A stretch of 64,000 bases of DNA, taken from the NCBI RefSeq assembly GCF_029873635.1, contig NC_080418.1, forward strand, positions 149,537,748 to 149,601,747, written 5' to 3'. Both the position numbers and the translations under genes were made by a program. The notes beneath the pieces are model-generated. The model had not been told where the DNA came from. It searched no databases and worked only from the letters and a program-made list of their open reading frames with translations. The stretch comes from Malania oleifera (taxonomy: Eukaryota; Streptophyta; Magnoliopsida; Santalales; Ximeniaceae). Within the stretch, counting starts at the first letter, position 1. Every line of letters begins with the position of its first letter. Below are positions 24,728-35,642 of the stretch, one piece after another.

Positions 24728-24731
<4 letters not shown>
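9007..24731 (-). CDS. AAE17/AAE18-like: Acyl-activating enzyme (acyl-CoA synthetase), AAE17/AAE18 type, 14 exons
   Basis: A complete host gene. CDS exons on the minus strand: 24731-24469, 20379-20250, 20129-19870, 19444-19243, 18037-17997, 16659-16531, 16305-16232, 14925-14705, 14401-14307, 14237-14021, 13516-13391, 9932-9834, 9547-9341, 9120-9007. All introns are GT-AG and phases are consistent, giving 2178 nt (725 residues plus TAA), close to the Arabidopsis family. The N-terminus [17 protein letters not shown] and PPPYWFPSL are typical of AAE17/18. The AMP-binding loop SSGTTGEPK is at residues 362-370 across the exon 7/8 junction. [13 protein letters not shown] is at 607-619. The catalytic lysine is K705 in SNKLLRRVL. 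The family adenylates a carboxylate with ATP, then transfers it to CoA. The C-terminal SRI is a PTS1-like peroxisomal signal. No frameshift or stop was seen. The natural substrate cannot be told from sequence. Confidence 0.93.
9933..13390 (-). other. Intron 11 of the acyl-activating enzyme gene
   Basis: A 3458-bp AT-rich intron without coding signal. It holds a 35-bp tandem duplication (GACTTGTTTAGTTGACGAAATAAA at about 10072 and 10108) and a possible 1.67-kb inverted-repeat element (about 10200-11870). The rest shows nothing I can classify. Confidence 0.6.
10200..11870. mobile_element. Possible non-autonomous DNA transposon with degenerate terminal inverted repeats
   Basis: The left end (AGGTATCC...GAATCGGAAATGAAATGG) and the reverse complement of the right end (AGGTGACATTTGG...GAATCGAAATGAAAATGG) resemble each other over about 60 bp. 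The interior is very AT-rich and codes for nothing. The repeats are imperfect and no target duplication was found, so this is tentative. Confidence 0.3.
14926..16231 (-). other. Intron 7 of the acyl-activating enzyme gene
   Basis: 1306 bp. It contains the LINE remnant at 15230-15720. The part from 15721 to 16231 shows no repeat or coding signal that I recognise. Confidence 0.6.
15230..15720 (+). pseudogene. LINE (non-LTR retrotransposon) ORF2 C-terminal remnant in intron 7
   Basis: Plus-strand reading, antisense to the host gene. [18 protein letters not shown] then [14 protein letters not shown] match the zf-RVT segment found at the C-terminus of plant LINE ORF2. Further on, [21 protein letters not shown] (near 15560-15620) matches the conserved tail of the same proteins. 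The frame shifts at least twice and the reverse transcriptase domain is absent. It is an old 3' fragment. Confidence 0.75.
16660..17996 (-). other. Intron 5 of the acyl-activating enzyme gene
   Basis: 1337 bp, mostly made of an (AT)n tract (16729-16766) and the tandem triplication at 16798-17622. The remainder to 17996 is unremarkable. Confidence 0.6.
16798..17622. repeat. Tandem triplication, unit about 284 bp
   Basis: Three head-to-tail copies start at AATGTGTCTA at 16798, 17081 and 17366, giving periods of 283 and 285 bp. They share the CACAACAGTAGCAATTTTAAC and CAAGCCATATGGAG blocks. Copies differ by scattered substitutions and small indels. An AT microsatellite abuts the first copy. Confidence 0.9.
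18038..19242 (-). other. Intron 4 of the acyl-activating enzyme gene
   Basis: 1205 bp with no gene. A 32-bp tandem duplication (GGGGTGACATAGTTCTGACTATAGGAAG type) lies at about 18950-19012. A GGATTTGGAT-rich simple stretch lies at about 18265-18345. Confidence 0.5.
20476..20898 (+). mobile_element. TRIM-like element with diverged direct terminal repeats
   Basis: Two direct repeats, 20476-20601 and 20785-20898, both start TGTTG and end in a CTCAC(C/T)CA block. They share GAATTTCA, TGAGT-GAGGAT-AGTG and AAGCTTTTGG. The 183-bp interior ends in a purine run (CAAGGGGGGAATGG) just before the second repeat, as a polypurine tract would. The sequence after the first repeat only weakly resembles a tRNA-Met primer site. 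It is too short to code for anything. Target duplications are not clear. Confidence 0.55.
21862..22203 (-). mobile_element. TRIM retrotransposon, complete with target duplication
   Basis: A 342-bp element with 118-bp direct repeats at 21862-21979 and 22086-22203, which differ at about a dozen sites. Both carry CCACATCGGTT on the minus strand, a motif common in plant TRIM ends. The tRNA-Met primer site TGGTATCAGAGC (minus, 22073-22084) lies one base from the 5' repeat, and a purine run (AGAGGGAGA) precedes the 3' repeat. It is flanked by AAAAGT at 21856-21861 and 22204-22209. The outer bases are TG...AT, not TG...CA. It has no coding capacity and would depend on other elements. Confidence 0.85.
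24149..24357 (+). mobile_element. SINE with tRNA-like head and poly(A) tail
   Basis: The 5' part has tRNA-like internal promoter boxes: an A-box-like GTTCAGGAGCTAGTGCGG near 24163-24180 and a B box GTGTTCAAATCC near 24208-24219. A 130-bp body follows, ending in a 13-base A run at 24345-24357. Near-identical flanks AAAATGAAGAATTAAC (24133-24148) and AAAATGCAGAACTAAC (24354-24369) look like an aged target duplication. It is antisense to the host gene. Confidence 0.75.
24397..24430. repeat. (AAT)n microsatellite
   Basis: Eleven AAT units in intron 1, about 40 bp from the exon 1 donor site. Confidence 0.95.

Positions 24732-24764
<33 letters not shown>
24731..24764 (-). repeat. (GA)n tract in the 5' UTR
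   Basis: An unbroken CT run on plus, GA on the transcript strand, directly abutting the start codon. GA-rich leaders are common in plant 5' UTRs and can bind GAGA-type factors; a role here is inference. Confidence 0.85.
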
Positions 24765-24767
<3 letters not shown>

Positions 24768-25141
24768 GATGCAGATATGGAAATTTAAAGGTGGATGGAA
24801 TGTGAGCAGAGGGAAAAGGTCGGGACAGGGAGCGGGGGAAGGACAGATTGGCACCTGCGCCACGTGAACTACCCGCCTAATTAATTAGATGCACTTTATA
24901 ATTAATCATTATTCTATGTGCATTTATATAAATATATGTAGCTTCAATTTTTTGTTCCTATAATTAATTTTCAGCTGATTGCAAGAAAAAAATATTTAAA
25001 TAAAATTTTATGATTTTTAGTTGTTTTGATAGTGTATTACCAAAAATTAATTTTTTATAAATAATTACTTAAATCAAATAATTTATTATATATATTTAAA
25101 TAATAATTAAAATAAAAAATCATATAAATTAAATTTCATTA
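24765..25141 (-). promoter_or_regulatory. Upstream region of the acyl-activating enzyme gene
   Basis: Only this stretch separates the 5' UTR repeat from the Tat element inserted at 25147. It is GC-moderate near the gene and strongly AT-rich beyond 24880. No TATA box can be singled out with confidence. Older upstream promoter sequence resumes only after 37985. Confidence 0.45.
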
Positions 25142-25146
25142 AAATA

Positions 25147-25578
25147 TGATATGCCCATAATAAATCACGCTAATAAAGGCAGGTCAACGCCTGCCCTTAT
25201 ACTTTCTCCAGGTCTGACTTTCTGACGAGTGATTAGCGTCAACCTAAAGGAGCAGAGATCCATGCCGACGCCCTTAATGACCGAGTAATAGGCGCACGCA
25301 CTTATGGCTGGAGAGCAATTCACGCCGCCACGCAATAAATCCGAGCCAACCAGCGGTCAACTCAAGCCCCTATAAGAAGGGATTTGGAATACAGGCGAAG
25401 GTAAGTCACATAACACTATTCTACTGTTGCATTTAGCCTTCCTAAAAGCCTTCCTCTTACTTAGGCATCGGAGTGATCCCCCGGAGTACACCCCGGGTCC
25501 TCCAAGCCTTTGTTCTTTTCTTCTTTCAGGTCAACGAGAGTCGAAGGAGCATCCCAACTAATTTTTTACCCCGCAACA
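25147..25578 (+). repeat. 5' LTR of the Tat element
   Basis: TGATATG...GCAACA, 432 bp, same length as the 3' copy. A weak TATA-like CCCTATAAGAAGGG lies at about 25369. The LTR ends immediately before the primer site. Confidence 0.95.
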
Positions 25579-25579
25579 G

Positions 25580-25598
25580 TTGGCGCCGTCTGTGGGAA
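25580..25598 (+). other. Primer binding site of the Tat element
   Basis: TTGGCGCCGTCTGTGGGAA directly after the 5' LTR. TGGCGCCGT-type sites are typical of plant Tat and Athila gypsy elements; the exact primer tRNA is inferred (Asp-like). Confidence 0.75.
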
Positions 25599-25650
25599 GT
25601 TACTTTTAGGAGGCAATATTGTCTTGCTCTTGACTTTCAACATTCCAACA

Positions 25651-28600
25651 ATGCCGACCTCACGCAATTCTACCTCCTTCCCTAAAACAAAAGAACCATC
25701 CCAGTCCATCCAATGGACCTCGGCCGACTCATCTGGTGTCAGTAGGGAGGAGTTCCTTGCTTTCTAGAAGGAAATGAAGGACATGCTCAACCAACTCTTA
25801 CAACAGAAGAGTCAAGAAGGGCACGTCCTTCCCCAACCGCAAGAGAATCCCCGCGTAGACAAGCAAGCGAACGAACCAATGGAGAAAGAAGAGAAAACTC
25901 ACCTCAACAAGAAGCTGGAAGATGCAAATAGCGTGGATGTCAACCAACAATGATCCACCGAGCTCGAGGAAAGAATAAAGAAGATAGATTACATAGAGAA
26001 GATGATGAAGGAGGGCAGAATCAGGCCCTACTATGGGGAAACATCCCTAAGGTCCACGGAGCCTCCATTCAGCAAAGAGATTATGGGAGCTCCATTACCC
26101 AGTAGATTCAAGATGCCCACCTTTGAAAGATACGAAGGTTTGTCTGACCCCATTGATCACCTGGATAATTTCAAAATGTTAATGCAGTTACAAGGAGCTC
26201 CGGACGCCATCATGTGCCGAGCATTTGCTACCACCCTTAAGGGTACCGCCAGAGACTGGTACCGAACTCTTCAACCAGGATCTGTGGGTTCCTTCCAAGA
26301 GATGGAGCAAATGTTCACCGGTCACTTCCTTAGTAGCCGAAGAGTTGCAAAAACAACAGGCCATCTAATGAGTATGGTCCAAGGGGACCGAGAAACTTTA
26401 AAGAACTTCATGCACCGGTTCAACACTGCCACCCTGGAAATCCGCAACCTAGATATGGGGGTAGCCTTGGCCGCCTTGACAACAGCTCTCCAACCAGGAA
26501 GCTTTTTATACTCCCTAGGAAAAAAACCACCGGTGGACATGGGGGAGTTAATGATCCGAGCAGAGAAATACATAAACCTGGAGGAGATGATGGATACGAG
26601 AGGAAGTCGCCTAGAGCGGAAAAGGGGAAACAATGGCAGAGAATCTGGAGACACCTATAGATCTGCAAAAAGGCATGAAACTAGTGCGCTGCAAACAGGT
26701 CAAAAGATGCGAGGACGGCACAACAAGTTCTCTACCTACACGCCCCTAAATGTACCGCGCTCAGAGTTACTGATGCAAATCAAAAAGAAGGATTACGTCT
26801 CGTGGCCTGAACCTATGCGAACGCTCCTACATAAGCGGAACATGTCCAAGTTCTGCGCATTCCATAGGGATCACGGCCACGACACCGAAGAATGCATTCA
26901 GCTGAAGAAAGAAATCGAAGTCCTAATAAGAAGGGGACATCTGTCAAAGTTTATCAAAAAAGAAAATCCACAGAGGGAACCATTCGAGCAGAGGAGGCAG
27001 GGCGCCGTAGAGAAGGAAGAGCAGGTCATTGGGGAAATTGCGGTGATCTTCGGAGGATCCGCCAGTGGAGGAGATAGCGTGAGAGCACGCAAGAGATATG
27101 CTAAACAGGTGCTGACGATGGAGAAGGGGGAAACCAGTAACAAATGAAACAAGAAAAATGACATCGTAACCTTTGACAGCAGAGATGAAGAAGGAGTGCA
27201 GCAACTGCATGATGACGCACTGGTGCTCTCCCTACTTGTGGCCAATTACATGGTCAGACGCATACTGATAGACAACGGGAGCTCGGCCAACATCATGTTC
27301 TGGTCGGTCTTGGTCGGGATGAAGATCGGCAAGGAACGACTAAAGCCCGTCTCGACCCCCTTGGTGGGATTTGGGGGAGACACTGTTCACCCCTTGGGAA
27401 CAATCACCCTACCGGTGACAATAGGGACGACCCCGCAGCAGGTAACGACGTTGACAGAGTTCCTGGTGGTTGAACGACCTTCTGTGTACAATGTTATCTT
27501 GGGTCGCCCTTTCCTTAACGCAGTTCGGGCGGTAACATCAACATATCACCTCAAAGTTAAATTTCTCACACCACAAGGGATAGGATCTGCCAAAAGAGAT
27601 CAGGCCGCTGCTCGGAGTTGCTATGTAATGGCCTTGAAAGGGAAGATGGAGGCAAAAGAAGCACTAATAGTGGAAGATCTAGAAGTCAGAGGAGAGTATC
27701 CCCAGATCAGCACATTACACGAAGATATCAAACACATACCTCTGCAAGGCCACCAGGAGAGAAGTATACAGATCGGGAATCACTTGCCCGACACCTTGAA
27801 AGCAGAACTGATTGAACTCTTGGACGAATTCGCTGACCTGTTCGCATGGTCGGCCGCAGACATGCCCGGCATCGACCCTGCCGTGATAGAACACAGATTG
27901 TAGGTCAATCCCAACCACCGACCAGTGAAACAGAAAAAAAGGAGCTTCGCGATGGAGCGGATCAAAATAATCGACGAGGAGGTGACGAAGCTGTTGTAGG
28001 CCAACTTCATCCGAGAAGTAGACTACCCAGACTGGTTGAGCAACGTGGTCCTAGTAAGGAAGCCCAACGGAAAATGGCGCACCTGCATAGACTTTACGGA
28101 CTTAAATAAAGCGTGCCCAAAGGATAGCTTCCCCCTCCCTCGAATTGATCAACTGGTGGATTCGACCTCGGGGCACAAGCTCCTCAGCTTCATGGATGCT
28201 TACTTAGGGTACAACCAAATCCCTATGAGTTGAGCTAATGAGGAAAAAACTTCTTTTGTCACTAAAAGGGGTTTATATTGTTACCGGGTGATGCCCTTCG
28301 GCTTAAAAAATGCGGGGGCCACGTATCAGAGGTTAGTGAACAAGATTTTTAAAGAACAGCTCGGAAAAACAATGGAAGCGTACGTGGACGATATGTTGGT
28401 GAAAAGCATGGAGGTAGGGCAACATTGCAAAGATTTGAGGGAAACGTTCGAGCTCCTTCGCCGGTACCATATGAGGTTGAACCCCTCGAAGTGTGTGTTC
28501 GTCGTTTCTGCAGGAAAATTCTTGGGCTTTATGGTGACTCATAGAAATATAGAAGCAAATCTGGATAAAATACAAGCGCTGCTAGAGATGGAAACTCCAA

Positions 28601-30894
28601 GGACTAAAAAGGAGATCCAAGTTCTAACTGGGAGGATAGCCTCCCTCAGCAGGTTTATCTCCTGCTCAGGGGACAAAGGCTTACCTTTCTTTAAAGCACT
28701 ACGGAAGAAGGGAGGATTCGAATGGGGGCAAGAGCAGAACGAAGCCTTCGAGCAACTTAAGCAATATCTCGGATCCCCTCCTCTCTTGACAAAAGCAAAG
28801 AATGGGGAAGAACTCTATCTATATATAGCTTCCACAGAAAACGCCGTCAGCTCGGTCCTGGTTCGGGAAGAAGATAGGAAGCATCAGCCTATATATTATA
28901 CAAGTAAGGTGCTAAGTGGCGCCGAAAAAAACTATTGCTTGGTGGAAAAAGCCGCCTTTTCCATCATCTGTGCAGCACGGAAATTAAGACCCTATTTTCA
29001 AGCCCACAGGGTTGTCGTGTTAACAAATCTGCCAATGAGACAAATTCTACAACGACCAGAAACTTCGGGGAGGATGACTAGGTGGCCGGTAGAATTAAGT
29101 GAGTTCGACATACAGTACCAGCCGAGGCCCGCGGTAAAAGCTCAGGTACTGGCGGATTTTATAGCAGAAAGGCTCCCCGAGTCATCCACCAAGTCGGAGG
29201 AGTGGACACTACATGTTGATGGGTCTTCTAATGCTGCAGGAGGGGGAGCAGGATTCATCCTCTCTGACCCAGAGGGCAATGAAACTCTTTTCGCACTAAA
29301 GCTGGAGTTCACAGCAACCAACAACGAGGCAGAGTACGAAGCTTTGTTAGCAGGCCTGCGTCTTGCAGAAGCATTGGGGGTGGCACAGATCAAAATATTG
29401 AGTGATTCCCAGCTAGTGGTAGAGCAGCTTAAAAGAGAATTCGAGGCTAGGGATCCAAGAATGAAGAAGTATCTCTTCAAGGCAAGAGAATACCAAGAGG
29501 CATTCGTTCAGTTCGACATAGAACACGTACTGAGGGCAGAGAACAAAAGGGCGGACGCACTCGCGAAGCTAGCTTTGGCGACCAGTTCGGAATGGAAGGA
29601 CATTATCTATCTTGAACGCATAGAGAAGCCCTCGTACGAGGAGGGGAGAATTAACTCACTAACGTTTGAGATCAGCAAGGACGATTGGAGAGCGCCCCTG
29701 TTCCTATACCTCCAAGAAGGATCCTTACCAGAAGACAATAAAGAGGCTCAAAAGGTGAGAAGGAAAGCTGCCAGATATACATTGATGGGCCGGGAGCTCT
29801 ATAGGAGATCCTTGACGTTGCCTTACCTTCGCTGTCTAGGCAACGAGGAAGGGGAATACATACTTCGGGAAATCCACAAAGGGATATGCGGAAACCACCT
29901 TGCCAGTAGGGCCCTAGCTCACAAGGCCATGCGACAAGGATTTTACTGGCCCACAATGAAGAAGGACGCTGTCAAGCTCGTCAAAAGGTGCGACAGATGT
30001 CAAAGGTGCGCGGTGATACCACACGCACCCTCTAGTCTGCTCTCCCCTCTGACCAGCCCATGCCCTTTTGCGCAGTGGGGGATAGACATCCTCGGACCTC
30101 TTCCATAGACAACTGGTCAGAAAAAATTCTTATTGGTAGCAATAGATTATTTCACTAAGTGGGTAGAGACCGAACCTCTAGCCACCATCACTGAGCGGAA
30201 CATCACACGTTTCGTATGGACTTCAGTAGTTTGTCGTTATGGCATCCCCTGGGCGATAGTTACAGACCATGGGAAGCAGTTCAACAACGAACGCTTCAGA
30301 AAGTTCTGTTCGGACCTATCCATTAAGCTCCTCTTCGCGTCAGTGGCACACCCCTAGAGCAAAGGACAAGTAGAGAATATGAATCGAACGATTCTGCATG
30401 GTCTGAGGACCTGACTTGAATCACTGCAAGGTAGATGGAAAGAGGAACTCCCTTCCCTCATATGGGCGTACCACACAACCAAGAGAGCAGCAACAGGGGA
30501 AACGCCTTTCGTGCTCGTCTTTGGTGCAGAAGCAGTCATACCAGCAGAAGTGGGGATACCCTCTTGGCGGAGGCAATACTTCAACGAGCAAACCAATAGC
30601 GAGGAACTCATATCAGAAATAGACCTACTGGAAGAGAGACAGGATCAGGCGAGTATAAAAGTTGCCGCGTACCAGCAGAGGGTAGCAAAGTACTACAACC
30701 ACCGCGTGAAAGTACGGAATTTCGAACCGGGAGACTCAGTACTCAGGAAGAGGCGAAACAACCCGTCCGAGCCGGGGTCGCACAAGTTAAAGCCTAACTG
30801 GGAGGCACCATACAAGGTCACCATAGAGATAAAACACGGGACCTACAAGTTGGAAGAGGTAGGGGAAAGAAATCAAGAACACGTGGAATTCTGA
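25651..30894 (+). pseudogene. Tat gag-pol: gag, protease, RT, two RNase H, integrase; nine in-frame stops
   Basis: One reading frame runs from the ATG at 25651 to the TGA at 30892 with no frameshift. Stops are TAG at 25765, 27901, 27997, 30106 and 30355, and TGA at 25951, 27145, 28231 and 30412. Domains: gag core (26080-26650) and knuckle CAFHRDHGHDTEEC (26854). The protease has LIDNGSSA at about 27265, with D-N-G as the triad. RT has YVDDMLVKS at 28381. Gypsy RNase H covers 28780-29160, and an extra archaeal-like RNase H starts LHVDGSSNAAGGG near 29209. The integrase HHCC finger (GNHLASRALAHKA...CDRCQRC) covers 29890-30010. Its catalytic core has D in GIDILG, D in TDHGKQF and E in GQVENMNR. 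Catalytic residues remain, but the stops silence it. Confidence 0.93.
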
Positions 30895-31021
30895 AATGTT
30901 GAAGAAGTACTATTCTTAAGAAACGCTTTTTGTAGCGCTATAATAAAAGTGTCTTTTACAAAAAGTTGCATTACATCAATAAAGGTTGAAAAATTCAAAA
31001 TACATGTTCGGTTCCTACATA
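30895..31021 (+). other. Spacer between pol and the antisense gene
   Basis: Short sequence after the pol stop, with no feature of its own. The two genes are convergent here. Confidence 0.5.
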
Positions 31022-34000
31022 CTAGTTTGCTTTACTCCCCTCTCCAACTTCCACCTCCTCCCCTTCTTCATCCTCCTCTAGGTCCTCCGCAGACTCGGGG
31101 CTCTCGTCGCCATAACCATGAGAGCTTACACCGTCAAGAGGAATCTCGGGATGTTTAGTCCTAACTTGATCCTGGCACCTCCTGAAACCAATTTGATAAG
31201 CTCTGGAGGTGTCGATAACGAATTGATTAGACTCTTTGTACTTCTCCACTGCAGTTCGAGAAGCAGAAGCAGCAACAGCAGCCTCTCTGGAAGGAAGTTC
31301 CTCCCTACGAAGGTGATCGACCTCCGCCTGCAGAGCCCACTCGCGGGCCTCGGCCTCGTGCAGTTCGTTCTGAGCAAGGACATATTTTTCCTGGGCATCG
31401 AGGGTTTGGCGATACATCTCCGCGACCTTCTCCTCCTGAGCTAAAGCCATCGTCGCCAGCTACAGAAAATACCAAGTAAGGAACGGTTAGCAAGGCTATG
31501 CATAAGCCCAAAAGTACAAAGCCCACTTAAATAGACACCTGGTACGAAGTATGGCGGATTTTCGCCGAGAGGGCGTCAGGAAGGGTACACTGGGCTTGCA
31601 CAAAATCCTCAGCATACACAGTCCGACGGAGAGAGGAGGCAGAACGGGTCGGCTCGTGGAAGATGGCTTCAACTTGAGCCTGCAAGTTCGTAGGAGGAGC
31701 AGCATGGACCTCATCAGTAAGGGCGCCGGAGTCTCCTACTGCGGGTGCATCCCTCTGAGAGGATTCTCCTTCGACCTCCCTTCTCTTCTTCCTACTCCTG
31801 CTCACCCTTTGCTCTCTTGCCTCTCCCATGAGAGATTCATACCTGTTGAAGTCCATATCTGCAAGGATAAAAGAGAAAAGGAGTAAGAACACCAACAGTA
31901 AACACGACAATCAAACATACATATATACATAATCAGGGGGGAGGATGACTTGAGGAAACGGGGCTGATCCCCCACTGCACGAGGACACGCTCCTGGAGCA
32001 GCTCCTCGTGAGGGATAATCCCCTGTTCACCAAGGGCATGAAGTTCTTTAAGGATAGCCTGCTCTTCAGGGGAAAGTCTGGGGAGGAGATGGCGCACTCG
32101 AACTACAAAGGAAAAAGGGGTGAAAGGAGAAAAGATGAGTTAGACGGATCACCTACCAGTAAGCCCTGCAAAAGAATGTGGAAAAAGATAACCACGTTAC
32201 CATCAAGAGGAGAAGACCAGACAAAGGAGCCTGTGTAATCCAGCTCTCCCGAGGCAAAGAAGTAACGGGTCTTCCAGTTATGGATGGAAGAACTGCCTGG
32301 TGAGAAGAGTTTGTAACCTGGTAGAGAGTTGAAATAATATAGCTCCTTCTCCGCAGAGTGAGATCGCATCTGGAAACAACTTCTGAAGAGGGGGACGGTA
32401 GGCTGATGGCCCATGCAGAGCAGAAGCACGGTAAAATAGGTGAGCGAAAAATAAGAGTTCGGAACAAGTTGAGATGGTGCTATGAGATAAAAACGTAGTA
32501 CGTTAGAAACAAAGGAGGGAAAAGGGAGCCTAAGACCCAAATCTAGATAATCGGTGTCGCGACGTCCCGGGCGAGCGTGTGCCCCGGGCGGCGAAATTAA
32601 AATTAATTTAATATTTTCATGGAAAAACATGGATATCGGAGTCGCCACTAACCTTTAGTGCGGTTAGAACACATGATTACTACCCCGTTAGGGGTAGAAT
32701 CGGTCTACATTACCAAAGTTGGGGCAGGGAGTTCGGTTACGCGAGGGGAAGGTACGAGCACCCCCTACGCGCCCGTTCTTACGAACGGTACCTAATTAAT
32801 TTGAAATTATCCCTAAGTTAATCTAATAATTCTTTAAATTACTCCTTTTATGAATTTATAAATACATGTAAAAAAATAAATAAATAAAATAATAAATAAA
32901 TAAAGATAATATATACATATATATATTCCCTCAGAGCTTAGGGTACGTGATGCCCGAAGGCTCATACCCCCGCAATAAAATCATAGGGATTAAAAATCAA
33001 AAATACTTTATAAAATACGCTTCCAAATTTTAGAAATTTTATGGGTTTTCCTAAGTATGAAAATACTAGTTTGAGAGGTTTTGGATAATAGATATAATAA
33101 TTTAAACATAATAAATAAATGAATAAAATAATAATAAACTAGAGTATTAGGATATCAAAATATGTACTAATCAACATATATAATAGAAGCTAAAATATCT
33201 AACATACCAATAATAGTAGAATATAAATATATAATATAGACTAAGATAATGAGCATATCATAATATTAAAATACTACATGTGCGTTATAAACAAAAATAC
33301 TTAAACATACCATAATAAACATAAAAACAATGATAACAATAATAAATATCCACAAGTAATATAATACGTAATAAATTACTATAATACTATATATACTAAA
33401 CATACCATATAATAGCATGATACCAAAACACCAAAAATATTATATTACCTGAAATATTAAACTTACCATAATAATTAACATACTAAATGTATCATAATAA
33501 TAATAAATACATAGTATTACTCAAGATGCTATATTAAAAGTTACCTAAAATACTAAATTATATGCACAATGTTACTTTTAAATCCTAAGTTATTAAATAC
33601 CTAATATGACTAACATGCTAGAATGCACATACAATTATAGTTTTAAAATACCACTACAACTAATCTACTAAAACTCCTAACATGATATATAACAAAACCA
33701 AGATTCTAAAATACTAATAATATACTATAAAGTTAACCTACAATATATGCATGAATAAAATAATATATAAAAAAAAATAAAAAATCTTACACATAAGAAC
33801 CACAACAAGATAAAAAAAAAAAAACCCGAAACCTAAGAATACATATTACACATACAACTTAAATATTACGCACTAAAAAAAAATGACAACATAAATTATT
33901 ACATTTAAATATTACAATTGAAGTCTTACCTTGGCAATAAAAAAGAAAAATCAGGGGGGGGGGCGAAGGAAGGGTTGGCTCGCCGGAGTTGCTGGCCACT

Positions 34001-34917
34001 GTGGGGGTGGTCGGTGCAGAGGTGAAGCTGGATGATTGCAGCAGGTTCTGGTGTTGCAGGGATGGCCAAAGGAAGGGTTGGCTCGCCGGAGTTGCTGGCC
34101 ACTGTGGGGGTGTTCGGTGCAGAGGTGGTTGACGGTTCTGCTGTTGGAGAAGAGCTACGGTGGTGGCTCGGTGGCTGGAACAAGTTACCGCTGCTGTTGT
34201 ATAGTTCTCAGATGGTTGCAGCGGCGGCAGTTGCAGACCCGACGACAGTGATGGGGCTGTGAGTGGGCTCGGGGTTTGCTTGGGATTTGAGAGCCGTGAG
34301 GTGGCCAGAGGTTGCGGCTGTGGTTGGCGGATGCTGGTAGTAGGACTGCTACTTCGGATGGAGGCTAGAGAAGCCCGCAGGGGCTGCCTGCTAGTGTTGT
34401 GTGGGCGGCTGGCCGCTAGCCTGCTAGAGTCCGGCTGTTGGTGGAGATTGCCGGAGGTTGGGCTGTCGGGTCTCTGCGCTGCCGGCGTGGAGGAGGTTGG
34501 AGATGGTGATGGAGGTTATGGGGAGTGGTTGGTTTGCTGCTGTGGATTTTGGCAGTCGTGAGGGAAAAGGGGAGTTGCAGAGGGAGAGATGGTGTCGGGG
34601 AGAATGGGAGAGGAGAGATAGGGGGCTGCTCGTGGTGCTGTGCGTGGGCAGAAGGGCTGAGAATGGTAATGGGAGGCGGTGGCTGCTGTTGGCAAGGGAA
34701 GAAGAAGAAGAAGGAGCAGCAAAATTTTTCTTTTTTTTTCTTGGCTATGCTGCGCTGCCCGTGCCCCCTCCTAGAGAAGAAAAGGCCCCTTATATAAAAA
34801 AAATTTTAGCAACCCTAACCCATCTCCTTTCCTTTTTGGTTTTTTTTTTTGTATTTTATGGTATTTTTTCTTTTGGAAATAATATTATGAGTATAACTAC
34901 TATTATGGTAATAAGGA

Positions 34918-34949
<32 letters not shown>

Positions 34950-35261
34950 GGTAATAGAAATAAATAAAATAATAACAAAAATAAATAATAACAATAATAA
35001 TAATAGTAATAGAATAATAATAATAGTAATAATAATATAAGATAATAAAAATAATAATGATAAAAAAAAAAAAAAAAAATAATAATAATAATAATAATAA
35101 CAGAAATAAATAATAATAATGGTACTAATAAAGATAAAAATACTAATAATAATAAAAGTTAAAAATAATATTAATAGTAATAATAATAATAATGATAATA
35201 ATTAATAATATAAATAGAAGTAAAAATAAAAATAAAAGTAATAATAATAATACTAATGAAA

Positions 35262-35308
<47 letters not shown>

Positions 35309-35399
35309 GACTAATGAAAATTAATAATAATAATAATAGTAATAGAATAATAATAATAGTAATAATAATATAAGATACTAAAAATAATAATGATAACAA

Positions 35400-35442
<43 letters not shown>

Positions 35443-35601
35443 GAAATAAATAATAATAATGGTACTAATAAGGATAAAAATACTAATAATAATAAAAGTT
35501 AAAAATAATATTAATAGTAATAATAATAATAATGATAATAATTAATAATATAAATAGAAGTAAAAATAAAAATAAAAGTAATAATAATAATACTAATGAA
35601 A

Positions 35602-35642
<41 letters not shown>

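Noticed and set aside
24447-24867. Plus-strand open frames over exon 1 of the host gene
   Set aside because: Shadow frames of a GC-rich coding exon and the CT repeat; the minus strand carries the conserved protein.
30511-30894. Separate small gene downstream of the Tat integrase
   Set aside because: It is in frame with gag-pol and corresponds to the integrase C-terminus after a TGA at 30412.
33950-34770. GC-rich stretch with open frames, suggesting a gene or CpG island
   Set aside because: It lies downstream of the TATA box inside a solo LTR with a perfect target duplication; the frames are rich in G, V, W and R and resemble no protein I know.
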